The position numbers were made by a program, and so were the translations under genes. A stretch of DNA of 17,114 bases from JBDIBA01 sp039812705. Its GTDB lineage: Bacteria; Actinomycetota; Acidimicrobiia; Acidimicrobiales; JBBSGY01. Location: NCBI GenBank assembly GCA_039812705.1, contig JBDIBA010000039.1:1-17114 (forward strand). The letters run 5' to 3'. Below are positions 1 through 6,539 of this stretch, one piece after another (the stretch's first letter is position 1; every line of letters starts with the position of its first letter). The notes below the pieces were generated by a model. That model did no database searches. It was not told the DNA's origin and saw nothing but the letters and a program-made list of their open reading frames with translations.

Positions 1-555
1 TGTGAAACCTGCGCCGACCTTTACGAGCCTTTGCTCCAACGCAAGCGAGGACTTGCACTCGCAGTTCCTCTCGGCCTGATCAACATCAAAGAAGCAATTT
101 CAACTCATCCCGCCGCCAGCTCTCTCGGTGGCGCTGGCGTAGCAACAGCAGGTGTTGCAGCTGCCCTGGTCTTGCAGCCAGCGTCGCCCGCACCCGATCC
201 GTGTCTGAACGTTGTGACCGTTGCAAATCACTCCTTGGGGTCAGTGGACTTGCAGGACACAGCGCCCGCCAGCACGGTCAGCGTCAACAACGCAATGGTC
301 GGCAACACCGTCACCAAAGAAGGTTTCTGGGCAACTTGTGGCACCAGCAAACTGTGGGTTCAGATGCAAACCTCAACTGAGTCCGCCGTGGAAGTGCTTC
401 CCGGCAAAACCGTCTCTTTCGACGCCACGCTGGCTGCCCATCAAGCGGGTTACGCGCAATCAACTGGAATCACTCAGCAGCCCGATGCTTCCCAGCTCGA
501 CGCCCAACTTCGCCATGTAGAAGTCCCCGCTGCCAACGTGCGCGTTGGCGACTAG
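1..555 (+). CDS. 3' part of a membrane protein, possibly zinc-finger (anti-)sigma type
   Basis: The reading frame is open from base 1 to the TAG at 553-555, giving 184 residues, so the gene is cut by the window edge. A TTG at 31 exists, but the frame upstream of it is also open and looks coding, so I treat the start as lying outside. The first residues contain a CxxC pair followed by LYEPLLQRKR. This resembles the end of the HxxxCxxC zinc-binding helix of anti-sigma (zf-HC2) domains, which can also sit at the C-terminus of some sigma factors. An Ala/Gly/Val-rich segment (about residues 44-60, counted from base 1) could be one membrane span. A Ser/Thr-rich extracytoplasmic-looking domain of about 115 residues follows, with two cysteines that could form a disulfide. 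The downstream domain is not recognised. The zinc-finger reading rests on very few residues. Confidence 0.5.
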   Translation, partial: CETCADLYEPLLQRKRGLALAVPLGLINIKEAISTHPAASSLGGAGVATAGVAAALVLQPASPAPDPCLNVVTVANHSLGSVDLQDTAPASTVSVNNAMVGNTVTKEGFWATCGTSKLWVQMQTSTESAVEVLPGKTVSFDATLAAHQAGYAQSTGITQQPDASQLDAQLRHVEVPAANVRVGD

Positions 556-567
556 CTGAACGCCAAC
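532..567 (+). promoter_or_regulatory. Three-arm segment able to form alternative hairpins
   Basis: GCCAACG (532-538), CGTTGGCG (543-550) and CGCCAAC (561-567) are mutually related. The middle arm can pair perfectly over 7 bp with either the first arm (4-nt loop) or the third arm (10-nt loop). The structure spans the last codons and stop of the first gene. A further 6-bp hairpin, GGTTGC/GCAACC (579-595), follows before the glycosyltransferase start at 659. No T-run follows either hairpin, so this is not a standard intrinsic terminator. Any regulatory role is inference. Confidence 0.35.
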
Positions 568-658
568 ATCAGACGATCGGTTGCGTGCAGCAACCACGCG
601 TTGCGAGCACCATCACTTAGGCTTCGACGGTGCAAATGAGGCAACATCGGTAACTGCG

Positions 659-1744
659 ATGACAAAACTCGCGATCGTTCACGACTACCTCACACAAACT
701 GGCGGAGCCGAGCGTTTGGCGCTCGCTTTGTCGGACATTTTCCCCGAGGCCCTCATCTACACCTCGGTCTATGCACCCGAGGCCACTCTCAGCGAGTTCG
801 GCGGCCGCGACATCAGGACAACCTTTCTCCAGGGACGCTTTGCGCCCGAACACTTCCGCTACGCGGCTCCCCTTTACGGTCAAGCATTTCGCTCGCTCGA
901 TCTCAGCGAGTTCGACAAGGTAATCGTTTCGACTTCAGGCTTCGCACACCACATCAAGCACCCGAACGCCTTCGTTTACTGCCACACGCCACCTCATTTC
1001 CTTTACGAGTTGGACGCCTACATGAACAAAGGTGTCGCGAGATCCGTGGCCCAAGGCGTGGTGCCCGCGCTCCGGGCCGGAGACAAGCGTGCTGCGCGCC
1101 GGCACGCCAATTACGTTGCCAATTCGTTCGAGACCGCTGAAAAGATTCGCAAGACTTACGAAAAAATCACGCCGGTCATCCACCCGCCGTTTTCCACCAC
1201 ACACTTGCCGCCCAGCGTTTCGGCCCTTCCCGCTGAACCTCGCGCGCTGATGATCGGGCGCCTCATGCCTTACAAGCGGTTCGACACAGCCATTCGCGCG
1301 TGCCACATCGCCAACGTTCCACTGACCGTTGTTGGTGGCGGGCCCGATGAGGCTCGGCTGCGCTCACTTGCCACGGAGCTGAACTCCAACACGGCATTCA
1401 CCGGCCGCGTTTCCGATGAAGACCTTGCGGAACTGTGGAACTGGCATTCGGTTGCGCTCATGCCCGGTGTTGAGGACTTTGGTTTTGCGCCGCTTGACGC
1501 AAACTATTCAGGCCGCCCGATTGTTGGGCGCAATGCCGGTGGCGCGTTGGAGACCATTGTTGACGGAGTTACCGGCATGCACGTTGACGGCGACGACCCA
1601 GCCGTTTGGGCAGAGGCCATTCTCAACACGTTGCACCAGCAGTGGGACCCAGTTGTATTGCGCGAGTCGACTACTCCCTTTCAGTTTCCGGCGTTTCGCT
1701 CCAAAGTCTTGGAGTGGGTCGGCGAATCAGTTCCCGTCGCCTAA
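659..1744 (+). CDS. Glycosyltransferase family 4 (GT-B fold)
   Basis: A 361-residue protein that probably transfers a sugar from a nucleotide-sugar donor during cell-surface polysaccharide or glycolipid synthesis. The acceptor cannot be told from sequence. I chose the ATG at 659 because the protein then begins MTKLAIVHDYLTQTGGAER, the usual GT4 start with the Gly-rich acceptor-side loop at residues 15-19. A longer frame from 581 adds 26 unconvincing residues. Other family landmarks are VYCHTPPHFLYE (107-117), IGRLMPYKRFD (199-209) and the donor-site block around 271-300 (EDFGFAPLD followed by SGRPIVGRNAGGALE). In that block the second acid of the classical E-x7-E motif is Asp280 rather than Glu. 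There is no signal peptide or membrane span. The gene lies about 100 bp after the first gene on the same strand and converges on topA. No clear Shine-Dalgarno sequence is visible. Confidence 0.9.
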   Translation: MTKLAIVHDYLTQTGGAERLALALSDIFPEALIYTSVYAPEATLSEFGGRDIRTTFLQGRFAPEHFRYAAPLYGQAFRSLDLSEFDKVIVSTSGFAHHIKHPNAFVYCHTPPHFLYELDAYMNKGVARSVAQGVVPALRAGDKRAARRHANYVANSFETAEKIRKTYEKITPVIHPPFSTTHLPPSVSALPAEPRALMIGRLMPYKRFDTAIRACHIANVPLTVVGGGPDEARLRSLATELNSNTAFTGRVSDEDLAELWNWHSVALMPGVEDFGFAPLDANYSGRPIVGRNAGGALETIVDGVTGMHVDGDDPAVWAEAILNTLHQQWDPVVLRESTTPFQFPAFRSKVLEWVGESVPVA

Positions 1745-1796
1745 CCAACCCCGCCCTCCCGGCCGCGCACGCCGGCCTACCCGCTTCTGGCCACTC

Positions 1797-1821
1797 GCGC
1801 GCTGCCCTGCTCGCGCTTTTT
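1797..1821 (+). terminator. Probable intrinsic terminator of the glycosyltransferase gene
   Basis: GCGCG (1797-1801) pairs with CGCGC (1812-1816) across a 10-nt loop and is followed at once by TTTTT (1817-1821). The stem is short but purely GC, and it lies about 55 bp after the stop codon of the upstream gene. A second GC hairpin (CCGGC/GCCGG, 1759-1775) lies closer to the stop but has no T-run. Confidence 0.45.
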
Positions 1822-1822
1822 A

Positions 1823-1907
1823 TGCTTCTCGTTGACGTTAGGGACGATTCGTCGCACAAAAGCCCAGGTCGCGTTTCTCAAATCGTCCGTAACGTCAATG
1901 AGAAGCA
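1823..1907. repeat. Long imperfect inverted repeat (27-bp arms, 31-nt spacer)
   Basis: The left arm (1823-1849) and right arm (1881-1907) match as reverse complements at 25 of 27 positions. Both arms share the core TGCTTCTC, TTGACGTTA and GGACGATT, read on the plus strand at the left arm. It fills most of the gap between the convergent glycosyltransferase and topA genes. One of the two mismatches would be a G-U pair in plus-strand RNA. There is no coding potential I would defend in the spacer. It could be a large 3'-UTR hairpin, a small non-autonomous repeat element, or a protein-binding site. Confidence 0.6.
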
Positions 1908-1935
1908 CGAAGGGTGGGGGCCAAGCCAGGCGTAA

Positions 1936-4770
1936 CTACTCGTCAGCGGGCTTCTTTTTTGCGACGGCCTTCTTTGCAGCGGCCTTCTTTGCGGCAGGCT
2001 TCTTCGCAGCAGGTTTCTTCGCAGCAGGCTTTTTCGCGGCGGGCTTCTTCGCGGCAGGTTTCTTCGCGCCCTTTGTGCCGACTTTCGCGCGACGCTCGGC
2101 CAACAGTTCAACCGCGCGATCAAAAGTCAACGCCTCGACGGACTCGCCGCGCGGAACACTGGCGTTGGTCTCGCCGTCGGTGCAATAAGGCCCGAACCGT
2201 CCGTCCTTAACAACAATCGGCTTCTGCGAGTTGGGATCTGTTCCAAGTTCCTTCAGCGGAGCAGCAACCTTTTGACCGCGACGAGTCTTTGGCTGCGCGA
2301 AGATCGCAATCGCCTCGTCAAGCGTGATGGTGAACATCTGCTCTTCACTCTCAAGGCTGCGACTGTCGGCACCCTTCTTGATGTAGGGCCCATAACGACC
2401 GTTCAGCGCAACAATTTCTTCGAACTCTTCGACAGCGTCGGCCGCAGCGTCGGCCTTCTTGTCGGAACCCGCCTCGGCCTCGGTCACCTCATCGGCCTTT
2501 GTTTCCTTAGGCACGCGACCAACGATGCGCGGAAGACTCAACAGCTGCAAAGCCTCTTCGCGCGTCAGGGTCTCGGGCTTTTGATTGCGCAACAACGACG
2601 CGGTCTTTGGCTTTGGCGCCTTCTTGTCTTCTGGATCAAGTTCGCCAACTTGCACATAGGGACCAAAACGCCCGGCCTTCACCAAGATTGGCAAACCGCT
2701 TTCGGGCTCTTCGCCAAGATTGCGTTCTTTCGCAGACTCAAACAGCTGCTCTGCCATTTCGACCGTGATCTCATCGGGCGCAACACCCTCGGGAACCGGC
2801 GCAATCTCATCGCCACGCGAAACTGCAGCATTGCCCCAACGAACACGAATGACAATCGGCTCGCCCTTTTCGTCCAAACCAAGAGGAATGGTGTTCAACT
2901 CGCGCGGGTCGATCTCGGCAACCTTGTCGTCGCCAACTAGCGACTTCAAACCGGCCTGTCCGCCTTCACCGAAATAGAACTTGTGCAACCACGGCACGGC
3001 CTCTGCCCCACCATTGGCAATCTCGTCCAACTCGTCTTCCATGTGCGCCGTGAACCCAAAGTCAACAAGTTCTTCGAACTGCTCTTCAAGCAAACGCACA
3101 ACAGAAAACGCAACAAAACTTGGAACAAGCGCCGAACCCTTCTTCCAGCAATAGCCGCGGTTCTGAATGGTGCTCATGATCGACGCATAGGTAGACGGTC
3201 GGCCAACGCCCAATTCTTCAAGCGTCTTGACCAAACTTGCTTCAGTAAAGCGCGGCGGCGGCGAAGTGACGTGAGACTTTGCAACCAAACCAGAGTTGCC
3301 TTCAGAGTCGAGCTCTGCCAAACCAACGCTTTGGCCTTCGCTCATCTCTGGCAAGTGAACTTCGCGATCTTCCAACTGTGCGTCGGGATCATCTGCGCCT
3401 TCGACATATGCCCGCAAAAACCCAGGGAACGTAATCGTGCGGCCCGACGCAGCGAACTCGGTCTCTTGTTGCGATGCAGAAGTTGCAGCAATGCGCACCT
3501 GCATTGATTGACCGCGCGCATCTGCCATCTGCGACGCAACCGTGCGTTCCCAGATCAACTTGTAAAGACGGGCCTCATCGGTTGACGAACCAACCATGCG
3601 CGCCAACTCAGCCGGACGATGGAAGTGGTCGCCCGAAGGCCTAATGGCCTCGTGGGCCTCTTGCGCGTTCTTGACTTTCTTCTCGTAACGGCGAGGCGCA
3701 TCGGTAATGGAGTCCTTGCCATAAAGCTCAACCGCTTGCTCACGCGCGGCCTTTAGCGCCTGCTCGGACAGCGTCGTGGAGTCCGTACGCATGTAAGTGA
3801 TGTGACCGGCTTCATACAACCGCTGCGCGGCCTGCATTGTGCGACGCGACGAAAAGCCGAGCTTGCGTCCGGCTTCTTGCTGCAACGTTGACGTCATGAA
3901 TGGCGCGTAAGGAGACCGTCGATAGGGCTTTTCTTCTACGGACTTGACGTTGAAGTCCGCGGTTTGCAGACCGTCTGCCAACGCGCGTGCTTCTTCGCCG
4001 TTGAGAACAAGTGCATCTTTGCGTTTCAGTTGACCGTTCTCGTCAAAGTCTTTACCGCCGGCCAGACGCTTGCCGTCGACACTGACCAACCGAGCCGGAA
4101 ACGCAACAACGGCCTTGTCGTCAACGGAATCAAATGTTGCAGCCAAATCCCAAAACTCAGCAGTCTTGAACCGAATGCGCGCACGTTCGCGCTCCACGAG
4201 GATGCGGACGGCAACTGACTGCACGCGACCCGCCGACAAGCCCTTGGAAACCTTGCGCCATAAGATCGGTGAAACCTCGTAACCAACCAAACGGTCAAGG
4301 ATGCGACGACCCTCTTGCGCGTCAACCAAGTGACGGTTGAGTTCGCGCCAGTTCTCGACAGCGTGGTTGATTGCCGTCTTGGTGATCTCGTGAAACACCA
4401 TTCGCTTGACCGGAATGGTCGGATTGAGCACCTCGAGCAAGTGCCATGCAATGGCTTCTCCCTCGCGGTCCTCATCGGTTGCTAGATAAAGCTCGCTGGC
4501 TTCCTTCAATAGCGATTTCAATTTGGCGACTTGTTGCTTCTTTTCCCGCGACACGACATAGAGCGGCTTGAAGTCGTTGTCGACGTCAACGCCGAGGCGG
4601 CTCCACGCTTCAGACTTAAAGGCCGCGGGGATGTCTGAGGCATCGCTAGGCAGGTCTCGGATGTGGCCAATCGAAGACTCGACAATGAAGTCGTTGCCCA
4701 AAAACTTGGACACGGTCTTGGCTTTGGCTGGGGATTCGACGATTACAAGTGGTTTCGACACAGCGGGCAT
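1936..4770 (-). CDS. topA: DNA topoisomerase I (type IA)
   Basis: A 944-residue type IA topoisomerase. It relaxes negatively supercoiled DNA by transient cleavage of one strand through a 5'-phosphotyrosine link. The N-terminal TOPRIM domain starts VIVESPAKAKT (9-19, acidic Glu12) and has the metal-binding DEDRE cluster (Asp99, Asp101, Glu103). The active site is HITYMRTDS with Tyr326 and Arg328. The C-terminal part carries repeated GRFGPYV/GRYGPYIKKG-type modules (TopoI C-terminal DNA-binding repeats) and no Cys4 zinc fingers. It ends in a Lys/Ala/Pro-rich tail of about 40 residues. This architecture is the one known for actinobacterial TopA. The ATG at 4770 begins MPAVSKPLVIVESPAK, which matches family N-termini. 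It is transcribed divergently from the DedA gene and converges on the glycosyltransferase gene. Confidence 0.97.
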   Translation of the reverse strand: MPAVSKPLVIVESPAKAKTVSKFLGNDFIVESSIGHIRDLPSDASDIPAAFKSEAWSRLGVDVDNDFKPLYVVSREKKQQVAKLKSLLKEASELYLATDEDREGEAIAWHLLEVLNPTIPVKRMVFHEITKTAINHAVENWRELNRHLVDAQEGRRILDRLVGYEVSPILWRKVSKGLSAGRVQSVAVRILVERERARIRFKTAEFWDLAATFDSVDDKAVVAFPARLVSVDGKRLAGGKDFDENGQLKRKDALVLNGEEARALADGLQTADFNVKSVEEKPYRRSPYAPFMTSTLQQEAGRKLGFSSRRTMQAAQRLYEAGHITYMRTDSTTLSEQALKAAREQAVELYGKDSITDAPRRYEKKVKNAQEAHEAIRPSGDHFHRPAELARMVGSSTDEARLYKLIWERTVASQMADARGQSMQVRIAATSASQQETEFAASGRTITFPGFLRAYVEGADDPDAQLEDREVHLPEMSEGQSVGLAELDSEGNSGLVAKSHVTSPPPRFTEASLVKTLEELGVGRPSTYASIMSTIQNRGYCWKKGSALVPSFVAFSVVRLLEEQFEELVDFGFTAHMEDELDEIANGGAEAVPWLHKFYFGEGGQAGLKSLVGDDKVAEIDPRELNTIPLGLDEKGEPIVIRVRWGNAAVSRGDEIAPVPEGVAPDEITVEMAEQLFESAKERNLGEEPESGLPILVKAGRFGPYVQVGELDPEDKKAPKPKTASLLRNQKPETLTREEALQLLSLPRIVGRVPKETKADEVTEAEAGSDKKADAAADAVEEFEEIVALNGRYGPYIKKGADSRSLESEEQMFTITLDEAIAIFAQPKTRRGQKVAAPLKELGTDPNSQKPIVVKDGRFGPYCTDGETNASVPRGESVEALTFDRAVELLAERRAKVGTKGAKKPAAKKPAAKKPAAKKPAAKKPAAKKAAAKKAVAKKKPADE
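1948..2069 (-). repeat. 15-bp tandem repeats encoding the AAKKP tail of topA
   Basis: About eight imperfect 15-bp units encode the repeated pentapeptide PAAKK, drifting to AAAKK, AVAKK and KKPADE at the extreme C-terminus. The repeats differ mostly at third codon positions, so selection on the basic protein tail rather than simple slippage is likely to hold them. Lysine-rich tails of this kind bind DNA and promote processive relaxation in known actinobacterial TopA proteins. Confidence 0.85.
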
Positions 4771-4771
4771 A

Positions 4772-4784
4772 CCTTGTCACAAGG
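4772..4784. promoter_or_regulatory. Short palindrome next to the topA start
   Basis: CCTTGT-C-ACAAGG is a perfect 6-bp inverted repeat with a 1-nt centre. It lies 1 nt upstream of the topA ATG in the topA/DedA divergent gap. It overlaps where a ribosome would load and could be an operator or a small hairpin. No regulator is indicated. Confidence 0.25.
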
Positions 4785-4884
4785 CACACGCCGACTGGCA
4801 CAACCTTCGGATCTGGCCGCCCTGGGGGGCGAACTGAATCCAATCAGCAAGGCAGATCTAGCCACATGATTTGGTTGGGCCGCC

Positions 4885-4890
4885 TAGCCT
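4885..4890 (+). promoter_or_regulatory. Possible -10 box (TAGCCT) of the DedA gene
   Basis: TAGCCT fits TAnnnT and ends 7 nt before the GTG at 4898, as expected for a leaderless transcript starting at or next to the start codon. No convincing -35 box is visible. This supports the GTG start only weakly. Confidence 0.22.
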
Positions 4891-4897
4891 TGGGATC

Positions 4898-5602
4898 GTG
4901 CCAATTCTTTCTTTGCTTCCCGACTTCTTGGACCCCGAGCACCTCATTTCGACCTTCGGTCAAATCGGCGTCATCGCCATCATTTTCACCGAGTCCTTTT
5001 TTGCCTTCTTCCTGCCTGGCGACTCCCTGCTCTTCACAACCGGGCTTTTTGCAGCTCAAGACAAATTCGGATTGAACATTTGGGTGCTCACCATTGGCAC
5101 GACAATCGGAGCGATTGCCGGCAACCAGCTCGGCTACTACTTCGGCCGCAAGGCCGGCCCTGCGCTGTTTAGACGCCCCGATTCGCGCCTGTTCAAACAG
5201 GAATATCTCGAAAAAACCCACCACTACTTCGAACGATTCGGCCCCAAGACCATCTTCATCGCCCGATTCATTCCAGTAGTCCGCACCTTTGCTTGCGTTG
5301 TTGCCGGTGCAGGAAACATGCAGTACCGGGTTTTCCTCACCTACAACGTCCTCGGTGGAATTGCCTGGGCCGCCGGTGTGACCCTCCTTGGCTACGGGCT
5401 GGGATCGGCCTTGCCCGACAACTTCAACATCGACAAGTACCTGCTGCCGCTTGTTGCAATCATCATCTTGATCTCGGTTCTGCCCGCCATCATTGAGTAC
5501 ATGCGCGCAAAGAAGCACCGTGCGGTCGTTCCAAGTGCGCAGACCGCAGAACGCCTGGCGGACGTAACGGGCCGCCCGGACAAACCTCGCGTTCAGCAAT
5601 AA
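4898..5602 (+). CDS. DedA/SNARE-associated family membrane protein
   Basis: A 234-residue polytopic inner-membrane protein of the DedA family, whose members include polyprenyl-phosphate or phospholipid flippase-type transporters needed for envelope and membrane homeostasis. Landmarks are the opening SLLPDFLDPEHLI, the conserved acidic pair in FTESFFAFFLPGDSLLF (Glu32, Asp42), GNQLGYYFGRKAGP, and the Arg-bearing ARFIPVVRTF motif (Arg123, Arg129). Several hydrophobic segments follow, ending in a span near 186-206 and a short basic cytoplasmic tail. I prefer the GTG at 4898 because homologues begin just before the LLPDFL segment. A TTG at 4871 would add nine residues. No strong Shine-Dalgarno sequence precedes either start. 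It is divergent from topA. The exact substrate is unknown. Confidence 0.9.
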   Translation: MPILSLLPDFLDPEHLISTFGQIGVIAIIFTESFFAFFLPGDSLLFTTGLFAAQDKFGLNIWVLTIGTTIGAIAGNQLGYYFGRKAGPALFRRPDSRLFKQEYLEKTHHYFERFGPKTIFIARFIPVVRTFACVVAGAGNMQYRVFLTYNVLGGIAWAAGVTLLGYGLGSALPDNFNIDKYLLPLVAIIILISVLPAIIEYMRAKKHRAVVPSAQTAERLADVTGRPDKPRVQQ

Positions 5603-5659
5603 CGCAGAGTCTCAGTCGGCGAAAAGCATTGGCGTTAACAACGCTGATGAAACCGCTGC

Positions 5660-6103
5660 TCAGTGAACGATTTCGGGGTCGCGAAGAACCGTCAACTTCA
5701 CGGTGTCTGATTCGCGAGAGACAGTGACTTGGTCGACAAGCATCGAGACCAAGGGTGTGCCGAACTCAAAGGCCTTGGTGCTGCCTTCAAGCGCATTGTC
5801 TGGCAAGGACCGCGCGGCGGATGCTCCACCGGCCGACAACTCGACATCGAGCTGCGCCTGCGATGCGTATGTCGTCAATTGAATGGTGACGGCATCGGCG
5901 GCCATCAAGGCAATACATGCCTCTGAAATGGCCAGCTTCAAATCGTCAAGGCGCTCGGTGCGCAACCACTCATAGTTGGCCGCGGCAGCGCCAACGACTA
6001 GACGCAGTACCGAGACAAACTCGGCGCGCGCAGGGACTTCTAGACGCGCGAATTCCGGGACGGCGTTGTCGTTCTCAGTCACTGCTGAACTACCCGCCCT
6101 CAA
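5660..6103 (-). CDS. RsbW-like anti-sigma regulatory protein with degenerate ATP-binding boxes
   Basis: A 147-residue protein of the RsbW/SpoIIAB (HATPase_c_2) fold, the kinase/anti-sigma half of partner-switching systems. The typical LEVPARAEFVSVLRLVV opening and DDLKLAISEAC helix (residues 53-63) are clear. The end, FGTPLVSMLVDQVTV, aligns with the usual GLGL..LMDEV region. The Asn of the N-box (EACxN) is Ala65 here, and neither the DxGxG box nor the GxGL box can be recognised. ATP binding and kinase activity are therefore doubtful. The TTG start at 6103 directly follows the stop of the STAS gene. A GTG at 6082, with GGCGGG about 10 nt upstream, is an equally plausible start giving 140 residues. 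The pair is probably one transcript with translational coupling. Confidence 0.8.
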   Translation of the reverse strand: MRAGSSAVTENDNAVPEFARLEVPARAEFVSVLRLVVGAAAANYEWLRTERLDDLKLAISEACIALMAADAVTIQLTTYASQAQLDVELSAGGASAARSLPDNALEGSTKAFEFGTPLVSMLVDQVTVSRESDTVKLTVLRDPEIVH

Positions 6104-6442
6104 CTACTCGGCGCTAGTTGCAGATTCAACGGAATCGAAAATTGAGAACACCTTGGTGAGACCCGTGATCTCGAAAACCTTGAGAATGCGGTGCTGCGTG
6201 CAGACAAGCTGAAGGTCACCGTCGTGCGTGCGAAGGCGCTTCAAGCCGCCGACCAACACGCCGAGTCCAGTGGAGTCGAGGAAATCGACTTGCTCGAGGT
6301 CGACAATGACCCTGTACTTACCCTCGCCTGCCAACTCAACAAGGCGCTCGCGCAAACGGGGAGCCGTGTAGACGTCAACCTCTCCGCGCACGGTAAGGAC
6401 ACTCACCCCGTTGCTGTCGGTTACGTCAAGACCCAGGTCCAT
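6104..6442 (-). CDS. STAS-domain anti-sigma factor antagonist
   Basis: A 112-residue single STAS domain of the SpoIIAA/RsbV type. In partner switching the unphosphorylated form binds the anti-sigma kinase and frees the sigma factor. The kinase inactivates it by phosphorylating the conserved serine in DFLDSTGLGVLVGGLKR (Ser57). The GEVDVYTAPRLRERL and VDLEQVDFLDS elements are canonical, and length is normal. The ATG at 6442 is fixed by a perfect AAGGAG Shine-Dalgarno (6448-6453) 5 nt upstream. The next gene, the RsbW-like protein, starts at its stop codon. It is separated by about 100 bp from the last Tad gene, on the same strand, so read-through from the Tad operon is possible. Confidence 0.93.
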   Translation of the reverse strand: MDLGLDVTDSNGVSVLTVRGEVDVYTAPRLRERLVELAGEGKYRVIVDLEQVDFLDSTGLGVLVGGLKRLRTHDGDLQLVCTQHRILKVFEITGLTKVFSIFDSVESATSAE

Positions 6443-6456
6443 CCAGGCTCCTTAAT

Positions 6457-6495
6457 CAGATAGCTCGTGGCTCAAGTTAGCGGTTCATCTATCTG
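6457..6495 (-). promoter_or_regulatory. Inverted repeat in the STAS gene leader
   Basis: CAGATAG (6457-6463) and CTATCTG (6489-6495) form perfect 7-bp arms with a 25-nt spacer, ending 3 nt before the AAGGAG ribosome binding site of the STAS gene. A hairpin here would sit beside the ribosome site; alternatively the arms could be operator half-sites. The role is inference. Confidence 0.3.
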
Positions 6496-6539
6496 TTGCC
6501 ATCAAGAAACGAACACTTTCACAGCCATCGATGTTGCAG

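Noticed and set aside
1948..2069. Tandem repeat considered as a CRISPR or mobile repeat
   Set aside because: The 15-bp units are in frame and encode the known Lys/Ala/Pro tail of actinobacterial TopA. There are no spacers.
2272..2940. 222-codon plus-strand frame opposite topA
   Set aside because: It is antisense to intact topA codons. Composition is typical of a shadow frame, with no start signal or recognisable domain.
4844..5599. 251-codon open frame on the minus strand covering the DedA gene
   Set aside because: It is a shadow of the DedA coding sequence. Its translation is low in hydrophobic structure and has no family motifs, whereas the plus strand gives a full DedA protein.
5632..5644. 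GCGTT-AAC-AACGC hairpin between DedA and the RsbW-like gene
   Set aside because: The stem is 5 bp with no T-run on either strand, too weak to call a terminator for these convergent genes.
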